Assembly (NCBI GenBank): GCA_963580285.1
Contig: CAUZLF010000207.1
Coordinates: 62,001 to 126,000, forward strand
Length of the DNA: 64,000 nt
Reading direction: 5' to 3'
Source of the DNA: Lucinisca nassula
Lineage: Eukaryota > Mollusca > Bivalvia > Lucinida > Lucinidae
The stretch's first letter is position 1; each line of letters opens with the position of its first letter. The translations under genes were made by a program, and so were the position numbers. The notes under the pieces were generated by a model that was not told the DNA's origin, ran no database searches, and saw only the letters and a list, made by a program, of their open reading frames with translations. Shown piece by piece: positions 44,404 to 56,382 of the stretch.

Positions 44404-45226
44404 TAATCATATGATGTCGCGTCTGAGAATGTTATAACGCAATGTAATAAATAAGGGATATTTACTTTTTTGAAGTGGATACCAAAAATATTTCATCGAG
44501 TGTGTTGAAAATATCCAAATTATCACGAGTGCGAAGCACGAGTGATAATTCGGATGTTTTCAACACACAAAATGGAATACTTTTGGTGTCCGTCGTAAAA
44601 AGTAAATTTTCTTTTTATTTCATAATTTATATTTACGGTATATTATATTTACGTATCGTGCGTCACAATTTTAACCTGGCTATGAAGTTAAAACTGTCTG
44701 TTTCAAAACATAAACATGTCACAATTTTCAATACACCATTTGTGCTTTTCAAGGTATTTTACAGAATTATTTTATCGATAACATGAATTTTGGCGATAAA
44801 AAAGCAGTCCGAGCTGCTACTGTATAAAAAACAAGGTCATGTTATTTTTCACAGTGATAAATTTTCAGTGGGATTTGTTTCAGATATGCATTGATTTCAC
44901 TACAGAGTATAACAAAAATGCGTAATCCACGAGTGGATTAAATATGCAGATCAGTTAGATACGCTCCATGTAGGACGTCCTTAACAAACGCCACGTTTAA
45001 TTATGGCGGAATATTGACATTTTTTGTAAAACAATCGTGAATAAAATGCGTTTTAAATGTCATATGATAAACAGAATCTTTCATTCGTGCTTATGTATTA
45101 TTGAATTTATTAATCTCGTCGAGGAAAAGGCATAAAATGCTCGGCAAAGCCTCGAATTTTTCCTTTTTCCTCAACTCGTTTAATAAAGCCAATAATACAT
45201 GAACACTCATGTAAGATCCTCTATGT
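44404..45226 (-). mobile_element. Fold-back MITE copy 3 with a second palindrome inside
   Basis: The ends match copies 1 and 2 (ATCATATGATGTCGCGTCTG at the left, GATCCTCTATGTATTA at the right). About 450 bp of extra sequence (about 44455-44900) includes another long hairpin at 44468-44612. It is centred on GAGTGCGAAGCACGAG, with arms GTGTGTTGAAAATATCC and GGATGTTTTCAACACAC. This is a nested insertion. Confidence 0.65.
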
Positions 45227-45260
45227 ATTAAATTCGGTAATACACAGTGGATTAGCATAA

Positions 45261-45583
45261 CGAAAACACGCCTATATAATTTTGACCCCCCTCGAACCTC
45301 ACTTTTATATTGTAAAACTGAGGTTTTCAGGGGTAAACCTTATTTTTCTTATTTCTGCTCTAAAATATAGATTGTGAGTACTCGTTAGAACCGCTTCAAT
45401 GAGGCGGTTCTAACGAGTACCCACAATCTATATTTAGAGCAGAAATAAGAAAAATATTTTTCTAACGAGTACCCACAACATATATTTTGAGCAGAAATAA
45501 GAAAAATATCACAATTTTTCATCTTAAAATTTTCATTTTTTCGGCGATAAAGGTTACAATGTATTAGTATAGGCGTGTTTTCG
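45261..45583. mobile_element. Harbinger-like MITE with TAA TSD
   Basis: The 16-bp termini CGAAAACACGCCTATA are exact inverted copies, flanked by TAA on both sides (45258-45260 and 45584-45586). A 3-bp TWA duplication is typical of PIF/Harbinger elements, so the class is an inference from that. The centre is a long palindrome whose core is 45378-45420. Partial copies of the family occur near 54082, 55866, 55980, 57300-57390 and 57960-58110. Confidence 0.78.
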
Positions 45584-45825
45584 TAATGGTATGGTAATTG
45601 GTTACATAAGCCCCGTAACGTAACACGTACGACGTCCTTATCGCGAATTAAAGGCGTTTTAAATGCCGTCTTGTATTCGTGCTCATATATTTCGAACAAT
45701 TTAACCCAAATATACATATTGTCCCTTAAAGTTGATAATGATAATGACAAAACGCATAACCTAGGGGCAGACACGCGTCTGGGCAGAGTCTGCGCTGTTT
45801 GATAAACTGCTGGATTTTGAATTTA

Positions 45826-46171
45826 CAGTAGAACTTCGATGGCTCGAACACCGATGGCTCGTTCACCATGGATGTGTCGAACCTATTCTTGAGCCCCTAG
45901 CGAAATCCTCTACATAAGAAATAGTGGGAGATAATTAAGGAGATTTTAGTCTTTTATCTTGCAAATGTATGCTGTGTGTACTCATTAGAATCGCCTCGAT
46001 GAGGCGATTCTAATGAGTACACACAACATGCATTTTCATTATAGAACACCGAAAAGATGTCTAAAAGTATCTCGTTATGCCTCCTGACAGTAACCTCAGT
46101 GGCTCGAACTACTTCTGTCTCGAACAGATTATCGAGGTCCCAAAGGTGTTCGAGCCATTGAAGTTCGACTG
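45826..46171. mobile_element. pogo/Tigger-like MITE, TA TSD
   Basis: The termini CAGTAGAACTTCGATGGCTC and CAGTCGAACTTCAATGGCTC (complement of the right end) form near-perfect inverted repeats. TA flanks both sides (45824-45825 and 46172-46173). The terminal CAGT.GAAC.TCG pattern resembles pogo/Tigger elements. It contains a 43-bp perfect hairpin core at 45978-46020. No transposase. Confidence 0.75.
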
Positions 46172-46304
46172 TATATTGAACTGGCTAGTCCCTGAGGTCT
46201 AAACCTTCCCCGGAAAAGTGTGGTTAGGTAAACTAACCGGCTCCATTTGACATAAAGAATGTCTGGGTCGTTAAACTTAAAGCTTTGTCATCCCACTATT
46301 AAAT

Positions 46305-46663
46305 AGAGGATCTTACATGAGTGTTCATGTATTATTGAATTTATTAAACGAGTTGAGGAAAAGGGATAAAATGCGAGTGTTTGCCGAGCATTTCATCCCT
46401 TTTCCTCAACGAGTTTAATAAATTCAATAATACATGAGCACGAATGCAAGATTCTATTATCGTATGACATTTAAAACGCATTTTATTCTCGATTGTTTAC
46501 AAAAACATCAGTATTCCGCCATTAGTAAACGCGACGTCATTAAGAACGTCGTACATGTAACGTTACGGGACGTATCTAGCTAATTTGCATATTCAATCCA
46601 CTAGTGGATTATCGAAAATATTACATGGCGTTATTACACTCTCAGACGCGACGTCATATGATA
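46305..46663 (+). mobile_element. Fold-back MITE, copy 4
   Basis: It starts TAGAGGATCTTACATGAG and ends GACGTCATATGATA. Hairpin arms at about 46338-46425 match copy 1, with a few differences in the loop. Confidence 0.75.
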
Positions 46664-46734
46664 ATATGATTTTTGACCTTAAATATGACATTAAGGACAC
46701 CAACGGTGAATCAAGTCTTTGTTGCTATGATAAA

Positions 46735-46915
46735 CTGTACATATAGTCTGTGTCGAATGGGAATCTCGTGCAAAATTCATGACGATTTTTGATGACCTAT
46801 ACCAAATTAAACTTTAGGGCATATGAAATGATTTCAACCAGTTCGTCGCCCTGAGACCCGCGTTTGGGAAAAATAATGACGTCATCAAAATGGCGGCCAT
46901 TGCGCTATTTAAACA
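46735..46915 (+). repeat. Inverted arm, left of the decayed gene
   Basis: It contains GTCGAATGGG, TTCATGACGATTTTTG, ATTAAACTTTAGGGCAT and AATGACGTCATCAAAATGGC. The complement recurs at 53240-53415 with roughly 80 percent identity by eye. The arms face each other across the gene at 47778-52391. The stretch 46916-47777 between them holds no recognisable gene. Confidence 0.7.
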
Positions 46916-47777
46916 CATTCATATTTAATGAAACTGAAAGTATGTAAGCTTGATAAAAGTTATTTTTATCACTTTAAATGTCTTTGTGGGTCCTTATGTG
47001 TGATACGAAACTGTTCGTATCATCAACATGTGCACCAAAACGCAATACCGTACTCGCTCCACAAAGCGCCTTGGGCGCTTAAAATTTGATAAAAAGCAGG
47101 GGTGCTTAATATACACAAAGCTTCTACCAGATTGTGCATTTAAGTCTGTTAAAATGTAAAAAAAAATGCAATTATCTAAACAGCATTGCAATTTTGTTGC
47201 TTTAGAATCCAATACCATATTTGCTCCAAAAACGCCCCGTGCGCTTAACATTTGATAAAAAGAAGCGGTCCATAATATGAAGAAAGCTCCTACCAGAATG
47301 CACATTCTAGACTGGGAACTTAGTAAAATGTCACTTGTCATAAGCATTTTGATGTTTACGCATATCAAGTGAGAAACAGTAAACACAGACTCATTGGGAT
47401 GGTTTGGTCATAGAATGCAGAGACCCTGAGATATAGGGGGGGACACAAACATTCCTTGCATGATAAATTCTAAAGTAGATTAAGGCTACTGATTCAGAAA
47501 TATTCACTTTTGGTTAAGTAAGTAAATTGTTCTTTAAATGCGGAAAGAGCTATCCTTACATTTTCTTGGGAAACAGGGGCGCTTATAGAAGCAGGGGCGA
47601 TGCCCGAGATGAATACAGTATGCTATCACAGGTACATTACCACAGTATTGTACGTTGTACTCCAGTCACTCAAAACAGTTACATACTATTTTGATTAATG
47701 ACCGAAGTTTTTGCTATCATTAAGATACATTTCCCTGAAAGGATATAACTTGCCAAACTAACGGCACGCTAGACTCC

Positions 47778-50700
47778 TCAAAAGTCGCCGTCATAAAACT
47801 CAGCAACAATGTTATTGCATGCATCTGCTTCAGCTCCACAAGAGCACAAGTCAGTGCAAAACAAATTATTGGACTTGCATTTGCAGCGCGAAGTGTCGCA
47901 AGCAGATTTACTGCAACCACATTTTACCAGCTGGAGCAGGGTCTCTGGAGCAGGAGGCAAGGTAGTCATATTAGGGATATAAATGTCACCATCCCGTCTC
48001 CAACAATGGTTTTCAGGCAATGGTATATTGGGAGTAGGTTCAGTTGCAGATTTCCATATGATGTACTGATAGTGGGACCTCTCTACACTTTCCAGGAAAA
48101 CAGCTCTAGTTGGTGTAACTTGTTGGATTCGGCCTGTTTTCGACGAAACATCCACCACCTAAACTCAGTGAGATTACTTATTGAAGTTCCTGGTTGATAC
48201 AGCAGACAAACATATTTTTCGAGAGCTGTCCTAGTGTCGTCCTCCAATGGGACCTGGCCAAGCTTGTTGAATGCTTCATGAATAGAGGATTCTGCGTTAC
48301 TGAATGCCTGCCAACATGATATTTTACCCTTGCCTGACATTGACCCAGTAATATCTGCACCGGAAAAGGCAAGCAATCCAATAAGAGCTCTGCTTTTGAG
48401 ATCACCAAGGGCATCGCATATAGCTGCTAGCTTTATTTTCCTTCTCCTCTGGCCACTTCCTGTGACAAAGAGTGTATCTTCTGGTAATTTGTCAAAATGG
48501 GCAAGGCACAGAATGAAGACATCCGTGTCAGCTGAATGAATATCAATTTTAGATACTCCTTGTCTGGACACGTCGACTGCATGGAGGATTATTTTCGTGT
48601 CTGCTTCTTCCTGACTACTGGCGAGGTGCTCATAGTCGCCTTTAGTAGCTACGACCTTGTCCCGATACGTTACCACATATGATTTGTCTGTTTCTTTCAC
48701 ATATTCTATCAGATTGACAGAAAGATAAGCTGTCAAAATATCCTTTGTTGTTGAATTTGACAGCAGCACTTTCATAGATACATTCTCAATTCGACTTGAG
48801 TCTGTGATATGATATGCAATGCTTTGTTTACTGCCAAGTTATCTTGTTCGAGTTTCTGTCTTGAGTGATCTCTCAACATCGTATCTGTCAAAAATCAAAT
48901 GCACTTCTTCGTAACGGTTGTAAAATCGTGTTACTTTCTGACAAAAATGATGTGAAAGATCTTTGCATGTCTTGATGGACTTGGGCTTGTCCAGGCCTTG
49001 CACTATAACCATCGCGTCAACAACTGCAACTCTGCCTGTTTCGCTGGTTACAGTAGGTGCGTCGTTTGACAAAACAGGTTGCACCGCTTGTTTCTCCAGA
49101 ATAGCCATTAGTTGGCTTTTGTCAGAGCAATGATTCATTAATCCATCCGCTGCAAACAACGACCTCGGCACAACTGATAGCTCATAAGTGCCTATAGTTC
49201 TCTCCAGGCTTATGTCAGGTCTAGAATTGGCGACAATGAGCATTCTTGCAAACAAACCCCTGTCTTCTTTCAACTCCACAGTTTTGTCGCCAACTTTAAG
49301 CTTTGTTTCCTTCAATGAAGCCTTCCATGTTTTAAGTGAAATCTTTTTCATGGGGTCCCAGACATTTATTCGCTGTGTCTTCAGTCTTGATTCAAGAAAG
49401 TCAAGACTTTCTGATCCTACTTTCTCGATCTTTGCCAGGTCACTTTGGACATTTTCAGGAACTACAGCTTTTGTTACTATATTGACAATGTCATCACCCT
49501 CGTATTCAAACGGTTTGTAAAACCTTGTAATGTCGTTGAAAGAGACAAAGCTGAGAAAAACAACGAGCTGTGTTTGACAGTTCGTAATGCTTTGATGAGG
49601 GCTTTTGGTCAAGGTTGGCTAATTGTTTTGACTCTGCCTTAAGTCTCGCTAACTCCGGGGCTACCAAAAAGAACCTTGTCCTTGCGGTCTGATTCTGAGT
49701 TATTCCTACTATTCCACCAGATACCTTCATCCAACGATTTACCTGCTCCAATGCATGATCTGCACCAAGCGCACAAGAAGCAACTTGGGTTTTGTTCACC
49801 ACCCAATTTCCTGTTGAGAACTCGTGCCATAACGCGGGATCGCTTTCCTGTAATGCAAACATTTCTGAAATATAGAGTGGCGTCATTCTAGCGTAGTTCA
49901 GTTTGTCAAATGCAAAAAAGTACTTGACAAATGCTGCGAGGAAATACAAATGCCCTTCCCAGTCACCATTACGAGCTGCTCTGATAAATTGTAACATCAG
50001 GGTAACCATTCTCATATACACCAAACTGACTTGATGCATCAAATTGCCTTCCTTGTTAAAATTTGCAAAATTTGCCTCAAAGTCTGAAGATCTGATATAG
50101 TCTTTTACCACTTCATACCCGCTTGAAATTTTCTCAAGGGATGACAAATCATTGCAGTTCTCAACGAATTTCCTGAACTCAGCTTTGCATTCATCGACGA
50201 CTTCTTGGGCTCAAATAGAAAATGCTTCCATATTCATAGTGAACAACGACAGGAGGGTCACGGTATGTGCTCTCACTCTCCTTTTCACATGGTTACCATC
50301 TAGTATCTGTTTTATAGTCGTTTGACCATACAGGTCGGCATGAAGCCAAGGTGCGTCAATTCCCGAATTGTCAATGAAACAGCCAATTGTCCGTAGCATA
50401 GCAATAACTATGTGGAGTTCACCCGGACGTAGCACAATATTTTTGAGTTCATTCTTCTTTGCCATGAGCAGTTTTTGAGCACGTTTGTACAGACCCATGT
50501 CAAGTGTTACAACGGTCTTGTGCTCATCTCCAACAAGAACTGTGTTTATCTTCTGAGCTTGTTTTAGAACCGTGAGAAGTGTGGAAAATTCATGTGCTGG
50601 AGCAGCAATCACAACTCTGGTCAAAGGCAATTGCTTGTTCAAAATAGAATTTAGAGCTGACCATGTTGGTGGACAACCAGCTTGCCGTAGAGTCCCAGAG

Positions 50701-52391
50701 TCCGGTTCTAACTCCGGTTCCATTTTGTTTTTAGAGACCAACGAAAGCTGCTGCAAGCCAGCACAATGTTTTGGTATTTGCAATCTCAGTTCCTATCTGA
50801 TTTGGAAATGTGCTAAATATTTCACAGTTTGGCTTCGTATCGTTTGATAAATTGCATTCTTCAATCTCAGTGATGGTTTTGGGGAGGTCGTAAAGCCGGC
50901 GATCTTCAATCTTGCCATCAAAGGCAAAGCTGGTTACTCCATCGTTGTCACTGATTCTCTGATATATAGTCATGACTGTGTCATGCAATGTATTTTTTCC
51001 ATCCGCAGTATCTTCTTGAAAGTCACAGTTGTCTACAGCAAAGAAAATATGTCTCCCAGGAATGAAGCTTCTAGGGACATAGACTCCTTCGTTGCCATAC
51101 ATGCTTACTACAGCTTGATTAGCGAGCTGAGTTTCAACTGCTATGATACGCTTGTAATCTACTGATAGGCAAAGTCCATGCAGAAAGTCTATAAGTTCCT
51201 TGCTGCGGAATGTTGTATGTACCGTCAAACCAACACTTAATTGTAATGGCCATTCATTAGAATGCTGCAATGTTAGGGTTTTCTTATTTTCACTGAGTTG
51301 CTTTCTTGTTAAACAAGCATACATTGCATGCTGAGCTAGGGTCAAATTTGTGAACCTGCTCATCAACATTGTCGTCATTGTTTACGTAAGGTTTTGGCAA
51401 CACTGAACATATTTTGCATGTCGGTTTCTAATTTGGTTTCCTCAAAAGCCTGAATGGCCCTGTCACTTGTCTTTTTCAGAGTTACCCTTTCAGATTCATT
51501 TAATCTGCTGGGCTTACTGAATTGTATGTCATCAATATTTTCTGTCAAGATTTGTTTCATTTGAATTTTCGAAATTCCTGATTGTTCAACCCCATTGCTT
51601 TCTCTAATTTATCGGAACTTTATTACTAAATCGTTCATTGTTAAAATCTTGCCTCTGTTGAGACTTTTCTCAACTTCGCCAAGAAATTCAATTTCGGCTG
51701 CCAATTCAGATTCGACCGTTTTAGACTTCGAACTGTCTTGGGGCTCGGCCCGCAATACATTTGTTACATGGTTAACGTAACAGTTGTTATGGTACCTCAC
51801 ATCATTTGCATGAGCATCGTCAGGATTGATGGCAGTACTAAGACGAACACGGAAAACTTCATTCCCTGACTTCTCCACTGCTTTGCGTAATTTCTTACCA
51901 GCACTGTCTGTTTTCAGTTTAATCAATGCATGCTTTTTTGTCTCGCCCTTTTGGCAAAAGAAACATACTCTGTTATCAAAAGGTTCAGCAGACCGACGGG
52001 TTAGTATCGGGCTAGCCCGACTTTGTTTAGATTCCTCTACAACATAGCTTGGTCCAGCACGGCTTGCTATCGCTTTCTCATATCGAGCTTTCGCTCTTGC
52101 AATATTGTTTTTACTTGTGGTGTTTTTGTAACACTCTTTATGCCAAGTTACACCTTTTTCTTTCAGCAAAGTGGTTGATATATCACCAAGCTGCCTACTT
52201 CTCTCTGGGTATATCCCATCCCCGTATTTCCCGCGAGTATGGATGGAATCAAGTATTTGTTCGTAAGAGCTCGGTTTCTCCCACAGAAGCTAAGCTTTAT
52301 CGTCTGTTTGACAGACAATACAAAGGTTCCAAACAATTTCCATACGCGGCCTCTTTGGGTCACTTGGTCCACCCTCGTCGACGTCGGACAT
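47778..52391 (-). pseudogene. Decayed multicopy gene: zinc-binding N-terminus, PIN/XPG-like motifs, CXC tail
   Basis: The start is ATG at 52391 (MSDVDEGG). The reading path needs four frame changes (about 51378, 50760, 49560 and 48120) and crosses in-frame stops at 52290-52292, between 51609 and 51560, between 50211 and 50147, and near 48839. It is therefore broken, and intronless as far as I can follow it. Features in order: CIVCQ with WHKECY and CFFCQ with RYHNNCY (paired Cys/His units); FFAVDNCDF; a long middle region; VAVVDAMVIVQGL; SSQEEADTKIILHAVD; HSADTDVFILCLAHFD; FSGADITGSMSGKGK; RWWMFRRKQ; and a cysteine-rich end with CGC, CKCK and CSC resembling a CXC motif. The acidic EEADT / DTDV / GADIT set resembles PIN/XPG-fold nucleases. 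I recall this family as abundant and uncharacterised in cnidarians and molluscs; mobility is inferred. Confidence 0.75.
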
Positions 52392-53239
52392 AGTTCAGAA
52401 CAAATATGAATCAACAGGAAATAAACATACACAAAAACTAGTTCAACTAATCAGATTGGGGAAGACAGGCTCACAGGAAATAGGAATAGAAAAAGGTACA
52501 ACGGACAGACAGATTGACAGACAGATAGACATACATATAGAAATATTGATAAAAGAGTAAGTTATATTAAACGAATAATGTAGGTAGACAAAACTGTCAC
52601 AAAAACAGCACGAAAATGAAACATAAACAGCGAAATAACACTTTCAATGCGTGGTTATTTGTCAAACAAAAGGATTGAAATCAATCAATTACAAGGCTAC
52701 AAGCGTGGTCTATGGCTCGTGGCAACAGACAAAACAAACGCGTAGTGAATTACGTCACGCAGAGAAAACAATATCCGGCTATTAATAGATGGTGAAAATA
52801 CATCGTGCATATATTGTCACCGTAAGATTTGTGGCAAGTTAACGTTCTAGATACCCAAAAATACCCCTATATAATATATGAGCCAGCGCATGACAAAACA
52901 TATAAGAAGGTTTGAGCGGCCAGCGAAGACTCAGATCAGCCTGCCCGTTCGCTGATTGCATGTACCTACTATAGGCTACGATCTATGCAGAGATACATAA
53001 GCAAATGGTCTTGTCATAGTGGATGGGTGCGCAGGTTGATCGAGTATCTTCTTATTGTATGTTTTGTCATGCACCGGCTCATATAGGCCCTATGTTCTCT
53101 TGCATTAAAAAAGTCATTTTTGTATAACTGTCGTTTCTTTGATAAAATTTTAGAAGGCAAAGACTTTTAAAACTTTTCAATCTCAATTAGACTCGATTAC
53201 TTGAAATTCCATTACTATTTATAAACATATATATAGACA
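52392..53239. other. Unassigned sequence right of the decayed gene
   Basis: No gene is recognised. GACAGACAGATTGACAGACA occurs near 52508. ATGAGCCAGCGCATGACAAA (about 52880) and its approximate complement near 53065 form a short inverted repeat. Confidence 0.4.
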
Positions 53240-53415
53240 GCGTTATAGCCGCCATTTTGATGACGTCATTATTCAGCTCAGACGCGGACCTCAGAGTGCC
53301 GAACTGGTTGACATTGTTGCACATGCCCCAAAGTTTAATGTGATATAGGTCGCCAAAAATCGTCATGAAATTTGCACGGGACAGGTTTTCTGTCCCATTC
53401 GACATAGACTAATAG
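53240..53415 (-). repeat. Inverted arm, right of the decayed gene
   Basis: This is the complement of the 46735-46915 arm, with GCCATTTTGATGACGTCATT, AACTGGTTGACATTG, CGTCATGAAATTTGCACG and CCCATTCGACATAG. It may be a terminal inverted repeat of a 6.7-kb unit containing the gene, or simply a dispersed repeat. Confidence 0.7.
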
Positions 53416-54081
53416 TTTCGCTAGATTTTTTCCGTCGGCTCAATGGATATGGTACTGATAAGCAAAAATTGAACAATATTTTTCCAGTATGGCATTGAAA
53501 ACTAGGTCAAGGTCAGCAAAATCTTATTAAGTCTTGTATCTTGAAATGACATACACCTGTGGACACAAAAGCGTTCAAACTTTGATGAGCTTCATTTCAT
53601 TCTGACCTGAAACATCATTCAATACATCCTAACACCCTATCCGTCAACTGCCAGATAGAAATAAATTCAAAACACAAGGTGGTGTATATTTCATTGCTGA
53701 CTCCTGCACTGTCCAATCAAAATACATCTCAAATTTCAATCAGAAAGTGTTTGCCAAAATGAGACCAATCAATTGCTTGATCTAGTGTTAGAATCCTTTG
53801 ATGAATGACATTTGCTTGTCAAACTAACTTGATGCAAAGTTATTTCATAGGAAAGTTATTTCATTGAAAATTATTTCATAGGAGTTTGAACGTTTTGTAT
53901 CGATAGGTGTAATACACTAAAGTTGGTCCAAATTCATCGTTTGGTTCAGGAACTATCGTTCAGACAAGGCAACATGTGATATTCTTTGCATTACTATGGC
54001 CTTGAGGATTAAATCAATGCCACCATTTTCATATTAAGCCTTTGGAATGATTATTGTTCAATAATGCCTTGCCTCCATCAC
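53416..54081. other. Unassigned sequence
   Basis: No gene or obvious repeat is seen, apart from three short direct repeats of GTTATTTCATAGGA-like text near 53840-53885. Confidence 0.4.
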
Positions 54082-54400
54082 GAAAACACGCATGTATAAC
54101 TATGCCCCTTAGACCCCACTTTTATATAGTAAAACTGTGGTTTACAGGGGTATACGGAAGCCTTCGTGGTGTAGTGGTTACGCTATTCGCCTTGTAAACC
54201 AGGGATCGCAGGCTTCCCGGGCTTCTCCAGACTTTCGGATAAGTCTTTAAAACGAGATCCCGTCTCCGAATGACCTTAGCTGTTGGTGGGACGTAAAACC
54301 CAAACACTCGCTCACTCACAGGGGTATACATTATTTTTCTTATTTCTACTCAAAAACATTGATTGTGGGTACTCGTTAGAACTTCCTTGTATTTCAAATA
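54082..54400. mobile_element. Harbinger-like MITE interrupted by a SINE
   Basis: The left end CGAAAACACGCATGTATAAC resembles the 45261 MITE terminus. The text continues on both sides of the SINE (GTAAAACTGTGG, then TTATTTTTCTTATTTCTAC and GGGTACTCGTTAGAAC). The right terminus is missing or degraded. Confidence 0.65.
54156..54317 (+). mobile_element. tRNA-derived SINE with 12-bp TSD
   Basis: Head CTTCGTGGTGTAGTGG and CGCCTTGTAAACCAGG, a weakened B-box, body TCTCCAGACTTTCGG, and tail GGTGGGACGTAAAACCC followed by ACTCGCTCACTCAC. ACAGGGGTATAC flanks both sides (54144-54155 and 54318-54329). It sits inside a MITE copy. Confidence 0.85.
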
Positions 54401-56125
54401 GGGAAAACTGCAAAAATTATGTAAAAAAAAAATTGACTGCTTTTAATCCTGCAATTGGTACAATAAAGTAAGCTACAGTTGAGACACAGGGGGGTACAAT
54501 TTATCACGAGGGTTGTATGAAAGACAAGCAAGTTTGATTCATCATTTAACTTTACGTTCTAAGCTTATACTCAGAGGTGTCATTGGGGCACAGAAACACT
54601 GGGATAGTTTAAAGTAATTTAAAGAACACATGCATAGACTGCCTGTGCACTTGGGGCTAAAATTCACTTTCAATCCTAAACGAATACCCATGCATATAGA
54701 AGGCAGTATATATCAGCCGGAAACAAACAGGATTGTTCTTGCATGTTTCAATTTATATGACCTACCCGAGAAAAACTTAAGCCACAAAAGAAAAATCCTT
54801 GGGTATTTCAAAAATAAATAAAAGACAAATTTAAAGACCAGGGGGTGAAGAGAAAATGTGAAAAATCAGATTTCACCTGTTTTTCAATTTTCTAGATATT
54901 TATCCAGATATTTATCATAAAAATGTAATGATATATATACCAATGGAAAGATATATTTCCTACTTCATTGATATGAGGATATCAAGCCCATGTGAATTGT
55001 ACAAGATTCAAAATGCAGCAAAATATTGTTTACCCCGGTACCATGGAACCCTTGGTACCATGAGAAGCGAGTATAGACTGATTAGGATAAGTTTTAATCA
55101 TTGTTGATGTGCTCTGAGGTTTGTTTGGTTTGATTGAAATGCACTTTTTCCGCCCCTGTAAACACAATTTTGGTCTTACATTCAGGGAATCCTGAACGTT
55201 TCGGCGCCTACTTTGGTTGGTCATTTCGGCCATAAGTCGTTTCGGTCTGGGTCGTTTTCGGCCGGTTTTCAATATTTAGCATTATTTTCAGCATATTAGA
55301 AAATAAATATTAATTATTAAAATTATTGGAATATTATTTCAGCGCCCTACCATGTTAGCAACGGTTATGATACGAGTAACCCAAAAGAAGACTTGTCCAT
55401 CTAACTTTCAGAACTTATTTTAAAAGTTCTTTTCTAGTTTGCTTTAATGAGGAGAAAAGATGAAAAAAACTTCTTCTTTTTTAAGCTAAATTCTAAATTT
55501 AGCCACCCACCCAACTGAGGTAATGGCCAAGTATGACCGACTCAGTATTTGGAGATAGACAACATTTTTTTTAACGTAGCATATTATAAACAATTAACAT
55601 AAGCTATGCAGAGCTTTTATTGCAACAAAGTATCTATTAACAATGAACAAAACCAGCCTGCATTTATCCCCCCCCCCCACACACACACACACACGAGTAC
55701 TGGTAATCTGGTTAGAAGGTCTGAGCCTTGCCAGGAAAACTGCTACGGCCCGTCTATGCATATAAACCCCAAAATTGGCTGCATAAGCTTTCTATCTTTG
55801 AATATTCTCATTAGACTTCACATTACACTTAGGCAGGATTGTCTGAGTCTTTCATGGTCAACTTGTCATCGCGAAAACATATTTATAAGATTTTGATCCC
55901 ATTAAATCCAACATTTATGTAGTAAAACTGGGTTTTAAGTGGGAACTCATTATCTTAATATATGTACTAAATCTATGTCCACAACATGCCTTTATAATCT
56001 TGACCCCTTGGAACTACACTTTCACAGTAAAACTGGGGTTTAGGCCTACATGGGTATATACCTTTGTCTTTATTCTGCTCAACAATATAGAATGTGGGTA
56101 CCTGTGAGGGCGTGTTCATCACATA
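54401..56125. other. Mixed repeat relics without a gene
   Basis: Contents: a CGTTTCGGC-rich block (55195-55270); an antisense piece of the microsatellite-linked repeat (55503-55553, ACCCAACTGAGGTAATGGCC); a poly-C/(CA)n run (55671-55694); a SINE relic (about 55700-55790, GGTAATCTGGTTAGAAGGTC); and two left ends of the Harbinger-like MITE family (about 55866 and 55980). Confidence 0.5.
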
Positions 56126-56127
56126 CC

Positions 56128-56245
56128 TGATGCCCCTGTGATACAGTGGTTATGCTACTCACCTTGTAAACCAATGATCTCAGGTTCAATCCTGGGCTTC
56201 TCCAGACTCTCAGATGATGCCTGATGCACAATAAATGACCCATTT
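56128..56245 (+). mobile_element. tRNA-derived SINE fragment
   Basis: Head CCCCTGTGATACAGTGG, CTCACCTTGTAAACCAATG and GGTTCAATCCTGGGC, then TCTCCAGACTCTCAG. Same family as 54156, more diverged. The body runs directly into the CTAT microsatellite. A separate tail of the same family lies at 56925-56965. Confidence 0.7.
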
Positions 56246-56251
56246 CAGTTG

Positions 56252-56382
<131 letters not shown>

